DNA from: Pseudomonas profundi
GTDB lineage: Bacteria > Pseudomonadota > Gammaproteobacteria > Pseudomonadales > Pseudomonadaceae
Direction: 5' to 3'
Length of the DNA: 64,000 nt
Assembly: GCF_008638305.1 (NCBI RefSeq)
Contig: NZ_VTPZ01000009.1
Location: forward strand, 47,153-111,152
Shown: positions 18,139 to 28,774 of the stretch, in pieces
How positions within the stretch are numbered: the first letter of the stretch is position 1
Layout: every line of letters begins with the position of its first letter
Program-made: the position numbers and the translations under genes
Notes under the pieces: model-generated
Seen by the model: the letters and a program-made list of their open reading frames with translations, nothing else
Told to the model about the DNA's origin: nothing
The model's database searches: none

Positions 18139-19047
18139 ATGTTGACGTTTGATGCGCTGACTGCTTTTGTTGCGGTCATAGATACCGGCTCCTTTTCCGC
18201 AGCGGCTGCCCAGTTGGGGCAGACCCCGTCCGGCATCAGCCGTACCATTTCACGGCTTGAAGCGCGGCTGGGCATGACCTTGATGACCCGTACCACACGA
18301 CGTCAGGACCTCACAGAAGAAGGTCAATGGCTGCTGGCGCGAGCCCGCCAGATTCTGGCCGACTTGAAAGACACGGAGGAGCAACTGGCGGCACGCCTGG
18401 CCGAGCCGTCGGGATTGGTGCGAATCAATGCTGCCACGCCGGTTCTGGATCACCTGATTGCTCCGCTGATTCCCGGATTCCTTGAGCGGTATCCGCAGGT
18501 ACGCCTGGAGCTGATCAGTGGTGAAACGGTGATAGACCTGATCGAAGAGCGGGCCGATCTGGCCATACGGGCGGGCCCGCTGACGGACTCCACCCTTAAT
18601 GCCCGCCGCCTGGGCAACAGTCGTTTGCAATTGGTGGCGGCACCAAGCTACCTCGCCGAACGAGGCATGCCCGCGCAAGTTGCTGATCTGGCGGAACACC
18701 GCCTACTGGGCTTTACCACACCGGCATCGCTGAATATCTGGCCGCTGCGCCATGCGAAAGGGGATGGACTACCCGTCACCCCAGCCGTTAGAGCATCCAA
18801 TGGCGAGACGCTGCGCCACCTAGCCCTGGCTGGCGCAGGTATCAGTTGCCTTTCAGCATTCCTGGTTCGGGGCGATCTTGCAGAAGGGCGCTTGCTGCCG
18901 ATCCTTGAAACATCTGCTTTGCCCTGGACGCAGCCGGTCTGGGCTGTTTTCTACAAGCAGGAAGCGCTCGCGCCACGTATCGCCGCGCTGGTCGACTATC
19001 TGGCTGAGAAACTGCTCAGTGAAGAGATGCTGGCGCCCCACGCCTGA
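18139..19047 (+). CDS. LysR-family transcriptional regulator
   Basis: A 302-residue LysR regulator. The N-terminal winged helix-turn-helix spans residues 1-60 (DTGSFSAAAAQLGQTPSGISRTISRLEARLG), followed by a linker helix and a periplasmic-binding-protein-like effector domain. Within the family it resembles the subgroup of single-gene regulators placed divergently to MFS exporters. ATG 18139 is preferred (TTTGGAG upstream). It probably controls the divergent MFS gene. Its 3' end abuts the decayed IS4 transposase. Confidence 0.9.
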   Translation: MLTFDALTAFVAVIDTGSFSAAAAQLGQTPSGISRTISRLEARLGMTLMTRTTRRQDLTEEGQWLLARARQILADLKDTEEQLAARLAEPSGLVRINAATPVLDHLIAPLIPGFLERYPQVRLELISGETVIDLIEERADLAIRAGPLTDSTLNARRLGNSRLQLVAAPSYLAERGMPAQVADLAEHRLLGFTTPASLNIWPLRHAKGDGLPVTPAVRASNGETLRHLALAGAGISCLSAFLVRGDLAEGRLLPILETSALPWTQPVWAVFYKQEALAPRIAALVDYLAEKLLSEEMLAPHA

Positions 19048-19049
19048 AT

Positions 19050-19640
19050 AGCGAAAATAGACGGATCAGATTGTGTGCCAACAGGTAAACCCAGAGCTCC
19101 TTGATAGCCATATCGGGGGTCTTGCAGCTCAAGATGTCTACCCCCAGCGTACACTTCAGATTGCGTAGTCCAGCTCCACGTGCGAGCGGCTGCGGTAGAG
19201 CTTGTTGAGTTCGGCTTTTGGGGTTTGGTTGGTGTCCAACAGGGTCGTTACCAAGATCTTGTCGCCGCAATACAGCTCCCGCACCGTCAGGCTTGGCGGT
19301 GCCTGATCGTACTGCTCCTGGCCCATCCATCTCGGTTTTTGCTTCGGTTTGGGTAAATCATGGTGCCATCGGCCAGGCGTATCGGCCTGCCTTTCCATTG
19401 CCAGGCCAAGGGCGCCGCATTGGTCATCATACGGCCTGCCTGACGGCACAAAGTGGACACCATTTCCACGGGCAATCGCTGTCGGGCTCGATAATTAGCT
19501 CCTATATGCGCGTGCTGCAGCTTTTCAATCCGCACACCAGGCGTTCAACGGCCGTATTGTTCACGACCTTTTGACACGAGGCGTGGGAGCTCATGGCTTG
19601 AGCCAGACACATGGACAGTGTCTGCGTCGAAGGGAACAGT
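19050..19640 (-). pseudogene. Decayed IS4-family transposase
   Basis: On the minus strand there are fragments of one IS4-type DDE transposase in shifted frames. An N-proximal piece (ARQRLPVEMVSTLCRQAGRM, about 19430-19500) is followed by LADGTMIYP (DDE region, about 19350-19380), then after an internal deletion a C-terminal piece (YRSRSHVELD, about 19165-19195), then after a frameshift RNLKCTLGVDILSCKTPDMA and WVYLLAHNLIR (about 19065-19160). The protein would be about 400 residues when intact. No terminal repeats could be assigned. It marks the left border of the catabolic island. Confidence 0.75.
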
Positions 19641-19786
19641 CTTTCGCGATGCTCGGGGAAGCAGGGATTCCACCGTATCAAGTAGCTAAGGCCCGGTGAG
19701 AAAATTGAAAAAGCCGTACGAATCGATGCCTTTGGCTGTGACGGATGCGGCGGTGTTGATGAGTGGCAGCTCGGCGTCTAGGATGC

Positions 19787-19865
19787 ATGGAAGGCTGGCT
19801 CCGGGGTTGTTGTCGGGTGATCGCTTGGTCGCTCTCACCATATCACCCCGAGCCAGCCTTTCCAT
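19787..19865. repeat. Near-perfect 21-bp inverted repeat with nested dyad
   Basis: Arms at 19787-19807 and 19845-19865 are reverse complements apart from two single-base indels (core GGCTGGCT / AGCCAGCC). The 37-bp spacer holds GGGTGAT, which could alternatively pair with ATCACCC at the start of the right arm. No U-run follows. It could be a small non-autonomous element or the remains of an insertion-sequence end. The rest of 19641-20201 holds no gene I can support. Confidence 0.6.
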
Positions 19866-20201
19866 TTCAATTCAATTCAATTCAAGTGCTTAGCGCTTAA
19901 GTAAGTGCCATTCGAGTCAGATTGTAGTGGTCAACTGATCGTAAGATTGAGTAGTCAAGAGGCCTGCCATCGGTGGATGTCTCAAATACCAGGGATACGA
20001 TCTATTCCTGCGGGAAAATACTTAAACAAGAGGAGCCTGCGATAGGCCGGCTCCGAGAAACGCATGCTTTTCTATCGATTGCTTCAAATACGGCGTGCTG
20101 TTTTCACTTCCGTTCAAAAATCAAGGAAGCCGGGGCACTCTTCTAAAGAGTTCCCACCGCTATGTAAACTCAAAAACACGTCAAATTTCATGGAGTAACG
20201 C

Positions 20202-20894
20202 TCATACGAGGAGGTCGTTCAATACCAACGACTTGATGTGAGCCAACCAGACTTCGCTTCTATGGGTAGATGTCATGTCATTGATTAGCCAAAATGAATA
20301 AGTGTACTGGTTTGATATATAAAAGAACCCCAAAGACATGATAGTCATAAGCGTAATACTAGTATCGGCATTACGGCGGAAAATGCCTTTCTCCTTACCA
20401 TCTTGCAAGATCTGATCCAAAACTTCGACTAGAGGTGAGGAGGAGTTCTTGATAGTTGCAGACTGCCTTATAAAGCGCCCATAAAGCAGGTTTTCAGACA
20501 TAATCAACCTTATAAACTCAGGATGTTTTACATAGTTATCCCAAATCTGGACAATCATGGCGGTAAGAGCCGCTACCGGATCATTTTTAGGAGCTACAAA
20601 TCGTCGTTGCTCCTCAGTCAATCTACGGTAAACCTCTTCCAATACTGCTTCATAAAGACTTTCTTTATTACCGAAATAGTAGTAAAGCATACGATCAGCT
20701 GTATTGGCTTTCTTACTGATTCGATCGATGCGCGCGCCTGCAAAACCGTGGGTCGAAAATTCGTCGATGGCCGCCGCCAGAATTCCGGCTATCACTTTCT
20801 CAGGGTTACGATGATTGCGCTTTGGACGGTCTGGCGCACGTGCCTCGGAATCCGGCGACGGCTTTTTAGCCGCGCTTTTTATCTCTTTCAACAT
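20202..20894 (-). CDS. TetR/AcrR-family regulator at the island edge (NicS-like candidate)
   Basis: A 230-residue TetR-family repressor. After a basic, low-complexity N-terminus (residues 1-30) comes the DNA-binding domain (VIAGILAAAIDEFSTHGFAGARIDRI...LYYYFGNKESLYEAVLEEVYRRL) and a ligand/dimer domain. ATG 20894 (AAGGGG upstream) is chosen over an in-frame TTG at 20930. The gene is visibly AT-richer than the chromosomal neighbours. In P. putida a TetR protein (NicS) controls nicAB alongside the MarR protein NicR; the location next to nicF makes an analogous role plausible, but no nicAB is present. Upstream 20931-21102 shows nothing clear. Confidence 0.82.
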   Translation of the reverse strand: MLKEIKSAAKKPSPDSEARAPDRPKRNHRNPEKVIAGILAAAIDEFSTHGFAGARIDRISKKANTADRMLYYYFGNKESLYEAVLEEVYRRLTEEQRRFVAPKNDPVAALTAMIVQIWDNYVKHPEFIRLIMSENLLYGRFIRQSATIKNSSSPLVEVLDQILQDGKEKGIFRRNADTSITLMTIMSLGFFYISNQYTYSFWLINDMTSTHRSEVWLAHIKSLVLNDLLV

Positions 20895-21102
20895 AGACCC
20901 CTTTTGACGCGTTTGAGCGTAGCGTGCCAACCTCTATGGATGTGGACTATTGACGCAGCTGAAAGGCCATGCTGTCAAGCGAAAGGGCCATGTTAGATCC
21001 CCATACTGCATGGCCCTGCTTCGAGTGCTTTACCCTGCTCCATATCACCTTGCAACACATCGACTTGCACCCCGACAAATTGCCGGTTGCGGGCAAATAC
21101 GT

Positions 21103-21750
21103 CTATGCCGACAACACCTTTTCCCGCAGCACCTTCAGGGCGTCCTGGTAAGCTACAACGTCCCCGTACTTGCTATCGATGTCGAACAAATTGGCCTGGT
21201 GCGGAGCATCATGCCGATCCCCCACGCAGTCTCCAATCACAATGACCCGAAAGCCATGCTGAACTCCATCTACTGCCGTTGCACGAATACAGCCGCTGGT
21301 TGAGCAGCCCGTCAGCATGATGGTATCGACCCCCATCGAGTGCAGTTGGGCCGCTAGGCTCGTACCGAAGAAAGCGCTTGCATACTGCTTAGTGATTATT
21401 TGTTCGCTGGTAGCGGGTTGGACTTCCGGACAGAATTCGGTGAGAGGGTTTTCTTTCACCATCAATTTCATGACGGGTGATTTCTTCACCCAAACTCCAC
21501 CGTCAACACAGTCTGGAGCGCTGTAAATGATATTAGTATGAATAACTGGAATTTTCAGCGCTCTGACCGCCGCAAGAAATTCACCCGCCTGCACCACTGC
21601 GGATACAACGCCCTCGGCATAGAGAGGCGAGGTTGGTTCGGTGTAACCTTTCATGAAGTCAATGACCAGCAGCGCACTGCTTGAGCCAAAGCCTATACGA
21701 CTTCCCCAGGCACCTTTATAGTTATCCTTCAGGCTCTGTTCCACGCTCAT
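21103..21750 (-). CDS. nicF: Maleamate amidohydrolase NicF
   Basis: A 215-residue isochorismatase-like cysteine hydrolase that converts maleamate to maleate and ammonia. The catalytic Asp is in LLVIDFMKGYTEP (about residues 28-40), a Lys is in WVKKSP, and the nucleophile Cys is in LTGCSTSGCIRATAVDG (about residues 146-162), preceded by the cis-peptide context typical of the fold. ATG 21750 follows GGGAGGGTGG. It is the last gene of nicC-nicD-nicE-nicF, with its ribosome-binding site overlapping the nicE stop. Confidence 0.92.
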   Translation of the reverse strand: MSVEQSLKDNYKGAWGSRIGFGSSSALLVIDFMKGYTEPTSPLYAEGVVSAVVQAGEFLAAVRALKIPVIHTNIIYSAPDCVDGGVWVKKSPVMKLMVKENPLTEFCPEVQPATSEQIITKQYASAFFGTSLAAQLHSMGVDTIMLTGCSTSGCIRATAVDGVQHGFRVIVIGDCVGDRHDAPHQANLFDIDSKYGDVVAYQDALKVLREKVLSA

Positions 21751-21761
21751 CCACCCTCCCC

Positions 21762-22514
21762 TCAATACGCTCCAGATAACAACGCGCCCGCACCCGGCAC
21801 CAAGGCCTCAAGCTCCAGCTTCTTCAACATGGCGTAGGTCGTCGCAATGGCTGCGGTTACCACCGGCTTGCCAGTCATGGCTTCAACCGCAGCAACAGCC
21901 GGCAGAGAGGGCATTTGCACGCAGGCCGAAAGCACCACAACATCAACCTCAGCCAGGTCCATCTCGGCTACGATAGCTGGGAGAAGCGCAGGGTCATGGC
22001 GCCCGACGTCCAGATTGTCTGAAATCTCCAAGGCGCGCCAACTAGGCACTTCGAAGCCTTCGTTCCGCAGATAATCCACCACAAGCTCGGTCAGAGGCAG
22101 CATGTAGGGCGCAACAACCGCAATTCTTTTTGCCTTGAGCACCTTGAGAGCGTCAACCAGGGCACCAGCGCTGGTCACAACGGGCGCACTACCCTCGTTA
22201 CCCACGGTAATCCTTTGAAGACGACTTTCGGATTCGCGGTGATACCCCAATCCGGTGGCCATAATCGCGACGAGACAGGCGTATCCAAGCACATCAACGC
22301 GTGCGTCTGACAGCTCAAGAGCGCAGCGATCAGATTGGATATCCATAGCCGCGAGTTCTTCCTTACGGACGTGCTTCATCCTCATTCTGCTGGAATGAAA
22401 AGTAAAGCGCTCCGGTCGTACCAACTGTCTTGCCGTCAGCATTGCAGGAATCTCGGTTTCCATGGTGGTATTGGAGCTGGGCACTATTTGCCCAATACGG
22501 AATGCTTTACTCAT
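21762..22514 (-). CDS. nicE: Maleate cis-trans isomerase NicE
   Basis: A 250-residue Asp/Glu-racemase-superfamily enzyme that isomerises maleate to fumarate, the last step of the pathway before central metabolism. The two catalytic cysteines are visible in LGYACLVAIMATGLGYHR and in VVVLSACVQMPSLPA, and the N-terminal IGQIVPSSNTTMETEIPAML is nearly identical to what I know of Pseudomonas NicE. ATG 22514 overlaps the nicD stop by 4 bp. A longer frame to 22598 is only the antiparallel-frame extension within nicD. Confidence 0.95.
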   Translation of the reverse strand: MSKAFRIGQIVPSSNTTMETEIPAMLTARQLVRPERFTFHSSRMRMKHVRKEELAAMDIQSDRCALELSDARVDVLGYACLVAIMATGLGYHRESESRLQRITVGNEGSAPVVTSAGALVDALKVLKAKRIAVVAPYMLPLTELVVDYLRNEGFEVPSWRALEISDNLDVGRHDPALLPAIVAEMDLAEVDVVVLSACVQMPSLPAVAAVEAMTGKPVVTAAIATTYAMLKKLELEALVPGAGALLSGAY

Positions 22515-23343
22515 GATTGTGGGTCCTGTTGCTGAATACGAATGGCTACGCCCAGGAAATCGCCAACCGCCGCAATGAACCCCCCAAGATTGTCCCAAGG
22601 TATCATATGACCGGCATCGGCTAGGGTTACCACTTCAATAGAGGGCTTCATGACACGAATTTCGGCAATGTCGTCCGCATTGATGACATCACCCCGACCT
22701 GCCGTCATCAGTAGCGTACGAGCACGCAACGTCACAAAGTCCGGATGAATATCAACGCTATGAAAATCGTTGAAGGCACGGATGATTGCCGGCTCATAAC
22801 AGGTGTGCAGCCACTGCGCGCGAAGTTGCAACTGCTCATCGCTCCAGGTTGGACAAAAGGCTTTCATGTCTTCCCCGCTCATGCCCCTCTGCGCCAAGCG
22901 GATCGAGTCGACATACCAGGGAAGCTGACTAGGATAGGCTCTACGCCCTGGCCCAGAAACCGGCGGATCGATCAGCAGAACACTGCCAAGCCGCGCGGCT
23001 AATCCTCTGGTATTTGCTCTCAGGGCGAATCTTGCGCCCATGGAGTGCCCCATCAAATGGAACCGCTCCAATCCTAGGCACTCGGCAAATGCGATGACAT
23101 CGTCAGCACAGGCAGTGGTGTCGTACGCCAAGTCCGGCCCAGATGACGATAGCCCTCGCCCACGCACGTCGAGAATATAAACATCAAAATGCTGGCTAAG
23201 CACTTCCCCCACAAAGCCCCATGTAACGGCCGGACTGGTAATGCCTGGCAGTATCACCAGCGGCTCGCCACTCCCCCCGTAACGCAGATAGTGCTGCCTA
23301 ATACCGTTGGCCTGGACATGTGCACCATATAGTAAGGAGCTCA

Positions 23344-23344
<1 letters not shown>
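22511..23344 (-). CDS. nicD: N-formylmaleamate deformylase NicD
   Basis: A 277-residue alpha/beta hydrolase that cleaves N-formylmaleamate to maleamate and formate. The nucleophile is in GHSMGARFALRA (Ser about residue 102), the oxyanion region in LPGITSPAVTWGFV, and the catalytic His in DAGHMIPWDN near the C-terminus. The segments GIRQHYLRYGG, VRGRGLSSSGPDL and PPVSGPGRRAYPSQLPWYVD match P. putida NicD as I remember it. Its ATG overlaps the nicC TAA by one base (TAATG), so translation is coupled. Confidence 0.95.
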
Positions 23345-24773
<1,429 letters not shown>

Positions 24774-25805
24774 ATGCCCGTTAGTGACAGTCAGTTCACC
24801 CGTATGTTTGAAGATGTTCTCACGCTCTCCAAGGTCGATTCCTCGCAAAGCGTCGCCATTCTAAAAAGCCATTACTCCAATGAAAGAACCGTCCGAGCCG
24901 CTATGGATGCAGCCCTTCGACTCGGCGCCAGCGCGTACATCGTTGAATTACCGTCATTCAATCACCCCAAAGCCATGGGCAATGACATGACAGCCTATTG
25001 CGGTGACACCGCCCTGACGGGGAACCTGGCAGCCCAACGGGCTCTTGAAGCAGCGGATCTGATTGTTGACACAATGATGCTCTTGCACTCGCCCGAACAG
25101 GAGCAAATCCTGAAGACGGGGACGCGCATCCTCCTTGCAGTAGAGCCGCCGGAGGTGCTTGCCCGGATGCTACCGACGCTACAGGACAAGCAGCGCGTTG
25201 AATCAGCCGCCAAAGTGCTATCGGAAGCCAAATCCATCGTCGTCCAGTCAGGAGCCGGTAGCGACTTTCGGGCGTCACTTGGCCAGTATCCGACCGTAAC
25301 CGAATATGGATTCGCTGATGCACCCGGAAGATGGGATCACTGGCCAAGCGGATTCCTCTTTTCCTGGCCCAACGAAGAGTCGGCCGAAGGGGTTCTGGTC
25401 CTAGATGTGGGAGACATCCTGCTGCCATTCAAAAACTACTGCCGGGAAAGGATCACGCTGGAAATAGAAAAAGGGTTCATCACATCCATACATGGCGGGT
25501 TCGAGGCTGAATACCTGCGCGAGTACATGGTCTACTTCAATGATCCAGAGGTTTATGGGATCTCTCATATCGGATGGGGATTGCAACCGAGAGCACAATG
25601 GACAGCCATGGGGCTCTACGATAAAAATGATGGCATGTGCATGGACGCACGGGCCTTTGAGGGTAATTTCCTGTTTTCCACCGGCCCCAATACCGAAGTC
25701 GGCGGTTCGCGGAAGACACCCTGCCACATGGATATCCCGCTCAGAAACTGCGACATCCTGATCGACGGAAAAGCCGTCGTGAATGCGGGTAAGATAGCAG
25801 GTTGA
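24774..25805 (+). CDS. nicX: 2,5-dihydroxypyridine 5,6-dioxygenase NicX
   Basis: A 343-residue Fe(II) extradiol-type dioxygenase of the leucyl-aminopeptidase-like fold that opens 2,5-dihydroxypyridine to N-formylmaleamate. Family hallmarks include GNDMTAYCGDTALTGNLAAQRALEAAD (about 65-90), LLHSPEQEQILKTGTRILLAVEPPEV, EAEYLREYMVYFNDPEVYGISHIGWGLQPRAQW with the metal-binding Glu and His residues, and a C-terminal PCHMDIPLRNCDI holding a further His/Asp. ATG 24774 follows GGAGAAACTAC. It is divergent from nicC and 65 bp upstream of nicR. Confidence 0.95.
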   Translation: MPVSDSQFTRMFEDVLTLSKVDSSQSVAILKSHYSNERTVRAAMDAALRLGASAYIVELPSFNHPKAMGNDMTAYCGDTALTGNLAAQRALEAADLIVDTMMLLHSPEQEQILKTGTRILLAVEPPEVLARMLPTLQDKQRVESAAKVLSEAKSIVVQSGAGSDFRASLGQYPTVTEYGFADAPGRWDHWPSGFLFSWPNEESAEGVLVLDVGDILLPFKNYCRERITLEIEKGFITSIHGGFEAEYLREYMVYFNDPEVYGISHIGWGLQPRAQWTAMGLYDKNDGMCMDARAFEGNFLFSTGPNTEVGGSRKTPCHMDIPLRNCDILIDGKAVVNAGKIAG

Positions 25806-25820
25806 TCAAGCCAAGCAGAT

Positions 25821-25846
25821 CGCCGCCGAGCGAAAATTCGGCGGTG
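25821..25846 (+). terminator. Stem-loop between nicX and nicR
   Basis: CGCCGCCGA and TCGGCGGTG pair in 8 of 9 positions around an eight-base loop in the 65-bp nicX-nicR gap. No U-run follows, so it may attenuate rather than end transcription and lower nicR expression relative to nicX. Confidence 0.4.
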
Positions 25847-25870
25847 AGCAGCCACTAACAGGAAAGCAAA

Positions 25871-26341
25871 ATGCCGAACCCTGAGCCATCCCCCACCACC
25901 GAGGAACACATGGATTATGATTTCACATCCCAGATCGGTTACCTGCTACGCCGCGCCTATCAAAGGCATACCGAAATTTTTCAAAAAAACGCTTACGACC
26001 CTCAGTTAACCAGCACCCAGTTCGTGACGCTTTGCGCCCTGCATGACAATGGCCCAAGCTCACAAACCGAGCTTACGCGGGCCACCTCCATAGACCAGGG
26101 CACTATTCGAGGCCTGATCACCAGGCTCGAAAAGCGGCATCTGGTGGAGCTGAAGACAGCCATGGACGACAAACGCAAGGTTATCGTGCACATAACAGAC
26201 AAGGGGGAAGCTCTTTACCAGAGCATGCTGCCCTCGGCCCTGCAGATTTCAGAGCTCACGGCCAGCGGCTTGAATCAAGCTGAGCGCGTGGCACTGTTCT
26301 TTCTATTGAAAAAAATGACCGGGCGCAATGAGCTCAACTGA
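25871..26341 (+). CDS. nicR: MarR-family regulator NicR
   Basis: A 156-residue MarR-type winged-helix repressor. The helix-turn-helix is in SQTELTRATSIDQGTIRGLITRLEKRHLVE and the wing in MDDKRKVIVHITDKGEALY. The segments QIGYLLRRAYQRH, STQFVTLCAL and LNQAERVALFFLLKKM parallel P. putida NicR, which represses nicCDEFTP and nicXR and is released by a pathway intermediate. ATG 25871 has AGGAAAG upstream; ATG 25910 is an alternative with GAGGAA. Its probable operators are the palindromes at 24537 and 30610. Confidence 0.88.
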   Translation: MPNPEPSPTTEEHMDYDFTSQIGYLLRRAYQRHTEIFQKNAYDPQLTSTQFVTLCALHDNGPSSQTELTRATSIDQGTIRGLITRLEKRHLVELKTAMDDKRKVIVHITDKGEALYQSMLPSALQISELTASGLNQAERVALFFLLKKMTGRNELN

Positions 26342-26342
26342 G

Positions 26343-27257
26343 CTATTTTGCACGAACAGCCAATAGCAGCCCGGCGAAAGTCAGTAACCCGCCTACCAAA
26401 TGAAATACTTGCAGTTGCTCGCCCAGGAAAAATACGGCGAGCAGCGCTGTGAACAGCGGAATTAGGTAGCTGAAGAGGGATGCCAGCGCGGGCCCAACCT
26501 CCCGTATGCCGGCAGTCCAGGCCTGGTGAGCAAATAGAGAGGCAATCACAGCTGTATAGCTAATCGCTGCGAAGGCGGACCAACTCGACTTGGTGCTCCC
26601 CACCTGTATAACCTCCCAGGCATAGAACGGGGCTAACAACACTACTCCGCAGGCGATCATAACGGCCAACTGAACCAATCCTGGCAAGGGCAGCTTCCAG
26701 TATCGAACCAGGACCGTATAGAGCCCCCATACCAGCACTGCCATGCTCATGACTAGGTCGCCATTGTTGAATTCCAGATTCAGCACTCGCGACCATTCAC
26801 CCTGCATTAGGATAGTCAGAAGACCAACAAATGAGAAACCTGTTCCAATCAAGACGGTGCCACTTGGCCACTCCTTCAGCAAAAGTACGGACCAGACCAA
26901 TACCGCCACAGGCAAGCCGGTATTAACCAGCGTGATATTGATAGCCGTGGTGCTGACAGCAGCCAAGTACAAAAGACTATTGAACAGCGCAACGCCCAAT
27001 AACGACAGCAACATCAAACGCCAACGATGCAGCATTATTACGCTTCGATACTGCCATATTGAGCGCCAGGTGAAAGGCAGCAGCAACACCAGCGCCAGCA
27101 CCCACCGCAAGAATGACAGCGCAATGGGTGGCACAACACCTACAACTGCCCTGGCAATCAAAGCGTTTCCAGCCCAAGCCAAAGCACATAAAACTAACCC
27201 ACATATTGCCAGACTACGCACTGAAACCCAGGGCTTGACCCGATACTCAGCCGCCAT
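26343..27257 (-). CDS. EamA/DMT-family permease
   Basis: A 304-residue ten-helix drug/metabolite transporter with two EamA repeats (about residues 15-145 and 165-300). Conserved features include PPIALSFLRWVLALVLLLPF in the first repeat and GPALASLFSYLIPLFTALLAVFFLGEQL in the second. It starts two bases after the tctA stop and so is probably the last gene of tctC-tctB-tctA-eamA. Members export or import metabolites; here it might secrete an intermediate or take up the substrate. Convergent with nicR. Confidence 0.88.
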   Translation of the reverse strand: MAAEYRVKPWVSVRSLAICGLVLCALAWAGNALIARAVVGVVPPIALSFLRWVLALVLLLPFTWRSIWQYRSVIMLHRWRLMLLSLLGVALFNSLLYLAAVSTTAINITLVNTGLPVAVLVWSVLLLKEWPSGTVLIGTGFSFVGLLTILMQGEWSRVLNLEFNNGDLVMSMAVLVWGLYTVLVRYWKLPLPGLVQLAVMIACGVVLLAPFYAWEVIQVGSTKSSWSAFAAISYTAVIASLFAHQAWTAGIREVGPALASLFSYLIPLFTALLAVFFLGEQLQVFHLVGGLLTFAGLLLAVRAK

Positions 27258-27258
27258 C

Positions 27259-28764
27259 TTAGGCTGTCCTGCGCATGCTGTTACTCCAGCGTCGACACAG
27301 CGCCGAAAGCATAGGTAACAGCAGGACCAGTAGCGTCACGGTCAGTATGCCGAGTGATAAAGGCCTCTCAATGAAGACGCTCCATGACCCCCTGCTGATC
27401 AACAAGGAACGGCGCAGATTTTCTTCCAAGATCGGCCCCAGAATCAACCCAAAAGCCAATGGCGCAGCTGGCAGCCTTAACAGGTGGAGGATGTAACCGA
27501 TCACCCCAAAAAACACCATAATAAAAACATCGCTAATACTGTTGCGGATGGCGAACGAGCCAACCACGCACAGAACAGCGATACCGGTCAGCAATATCCG
27601 GGGAGGCAAACCCATGATTTTAACAATCCAGCGGGCCAGTAAGAGCCCAACGATGAGCGTCGCAACAACGCCGATCAAAAGCGCAGCATAAACACTGGCG
27701 AAAAATTCCGGATTATTCGTGAAAAGCATTGGGCCAGGTCTTAGCCCATGCATGAGCAAGGCACCCATAAGAACAGCGGTGACGGTGTCGCCAGGTATAC
27801 CCAGCGTCATCATTGGAATCAAAGACCCGCCGATACTAGAACTATTGGCCGCCTCCGGCGCGACCACACCATCGGGATTGCCCTTTCCAAAGCTGTCTTT
27901 ATCTTTTGATAAACGCGCTTCCTGAGCATAGGCCACCGACACCGCGATCGAGGAGCCGATAGCGGGAACACAACCGATAAGCGCACCTACAAGCGACCCT
28001 CTTATTGCCGCTTTCCAACGCGCAAGAACACGCCATATTGGAAGCTTCGCATTTCCCATGCCCGGTTTTCCATGAATTGGATTTGAAGCTCCCGCCAGGT
28101 TTTTCATCACCTCGGAAAGGCCAAAGATACCGAGCATCATGGTTACAATATCGACTCCTCCCTGCATCGTGACCGAGTTATAGGTAAAGCGCTCTACATC
28201 AGTCACCGTGTCGAAACCAATCATGCCGCACATCAGCCCAAGAAGACCGACAAGCACACCTCGAAGAGGTGACTTACCCGAGGCAAAGGCCAGCATCACC
28301 AACCCAAGTGCAGCAATGGCAGCGAACTCAGGGCTTCGCATACTGCCAGCAGCTTTGGCCATCCAAGGCGAAATGACAATTAACAGAACGATCCCAATCA
28401 CCCCCCCAACAGTAGACGCATAAAGGGCGTACTTGAGCGCCTGGCCGCCAAGACCCGCCTTGCACATCGGGTATCCGTCCAACTGGGTCACCATTGCCGC
28501 TGGCGTACCAGGGATATTGATGAGAATGGCGCTAATCGAGCCACCGTATACGCTCGAAATAAATACCCCTAAAAGAAAAAGGATAGCTAATTGCGTTTCC
28601 ATACCAAAGGTTACCGGCAATAAAACTGCAATCGCCATTGTCGAGCTGATACCGGGTAAGGCCCCCAAAATGACCCCCAACGTGACGGCGAATAACGCCA
28701 TCATCAAGGCCTCGGGAGAAGATAGAATACTCAGCAGCGCCGCCAAAAACTCATTAATGATCAT
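27259..28764 (-). CDS. tctA: Tripartite tricarboxylate transporter, large permease TctA
   Basis: A 501-residue integral membrane protein with twelve or so helices. The family signatures GALPGISSTMAIAVLLPVTFGM (about 39-60), YGGSISAILINIPGTPAAMVTQLDGYPM (about 81-108) and GIPGDTVTAVLMGALLMHGL are clear. It forms the membrane channel with TctB and accepts ligand from the TctC binding protein. ATG 28764 is chosen; the longer frame adds a non-family N-terminus that overlaps tctB. TTT systems carry carboxylates, which fits uptake of an aromatic or pyridine carboxylate. Confidence 0.93.
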   Translation of the reverse strand: MIINEFLAALLSILSSPEALMMALFAVTLGVILGALPGISSTMAIAVLLPVTFGMETQLAILFLLGVFISSVYGGSISAILINIPGTPAAMVTQLDGYPMCKAGLGGQALKYALYASTVGGVIGIVLLIVISPWMAKAAGSMRSPEFAAIAALGLVMLAFASGKSPLRGVLVGLLGLMCGMIGFDTVTDVERFTYNSVTMQGGVDIVTMMLGIFGLSEVMKNLAGASNPIHGKPGMGNAKLPIWRVLARWKAAIRGSLVGALIGCVPAIGSSIAVSVAYAQEARLSKDKDSFGKGNPDGVVAPEAANSSSIGGSLIPMMTLGIPGDTVTAVLMGALLMHGLRPGPMLFTNNPEFFASVYAALLIGVVATLIVGLLLARWIVKIMGLPPRILLTGIAVLCVVGSFAIRNSISDVFIMVFFGVIGYILHLLRLPAAPLAFGLILGPILEENLRRSLLISRGSWSVFIERPLSLGILTVTLLVLLLPMLSALCRRWSNSMRRTA

Positions 28765-28774
28765 TGCCGAATCC

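Noticed and set aside
19696..19893. 65-codon frame covering the left-border inverted repeat
   Set aside because: The frame is created by the hairpin arms and has no similarity or ribosome site.
20986..21151. Small gene upstream of the TetR gene
   Set aside because: The frame runs into the nicF 3' end on the other strand and shows no conserved pattern.
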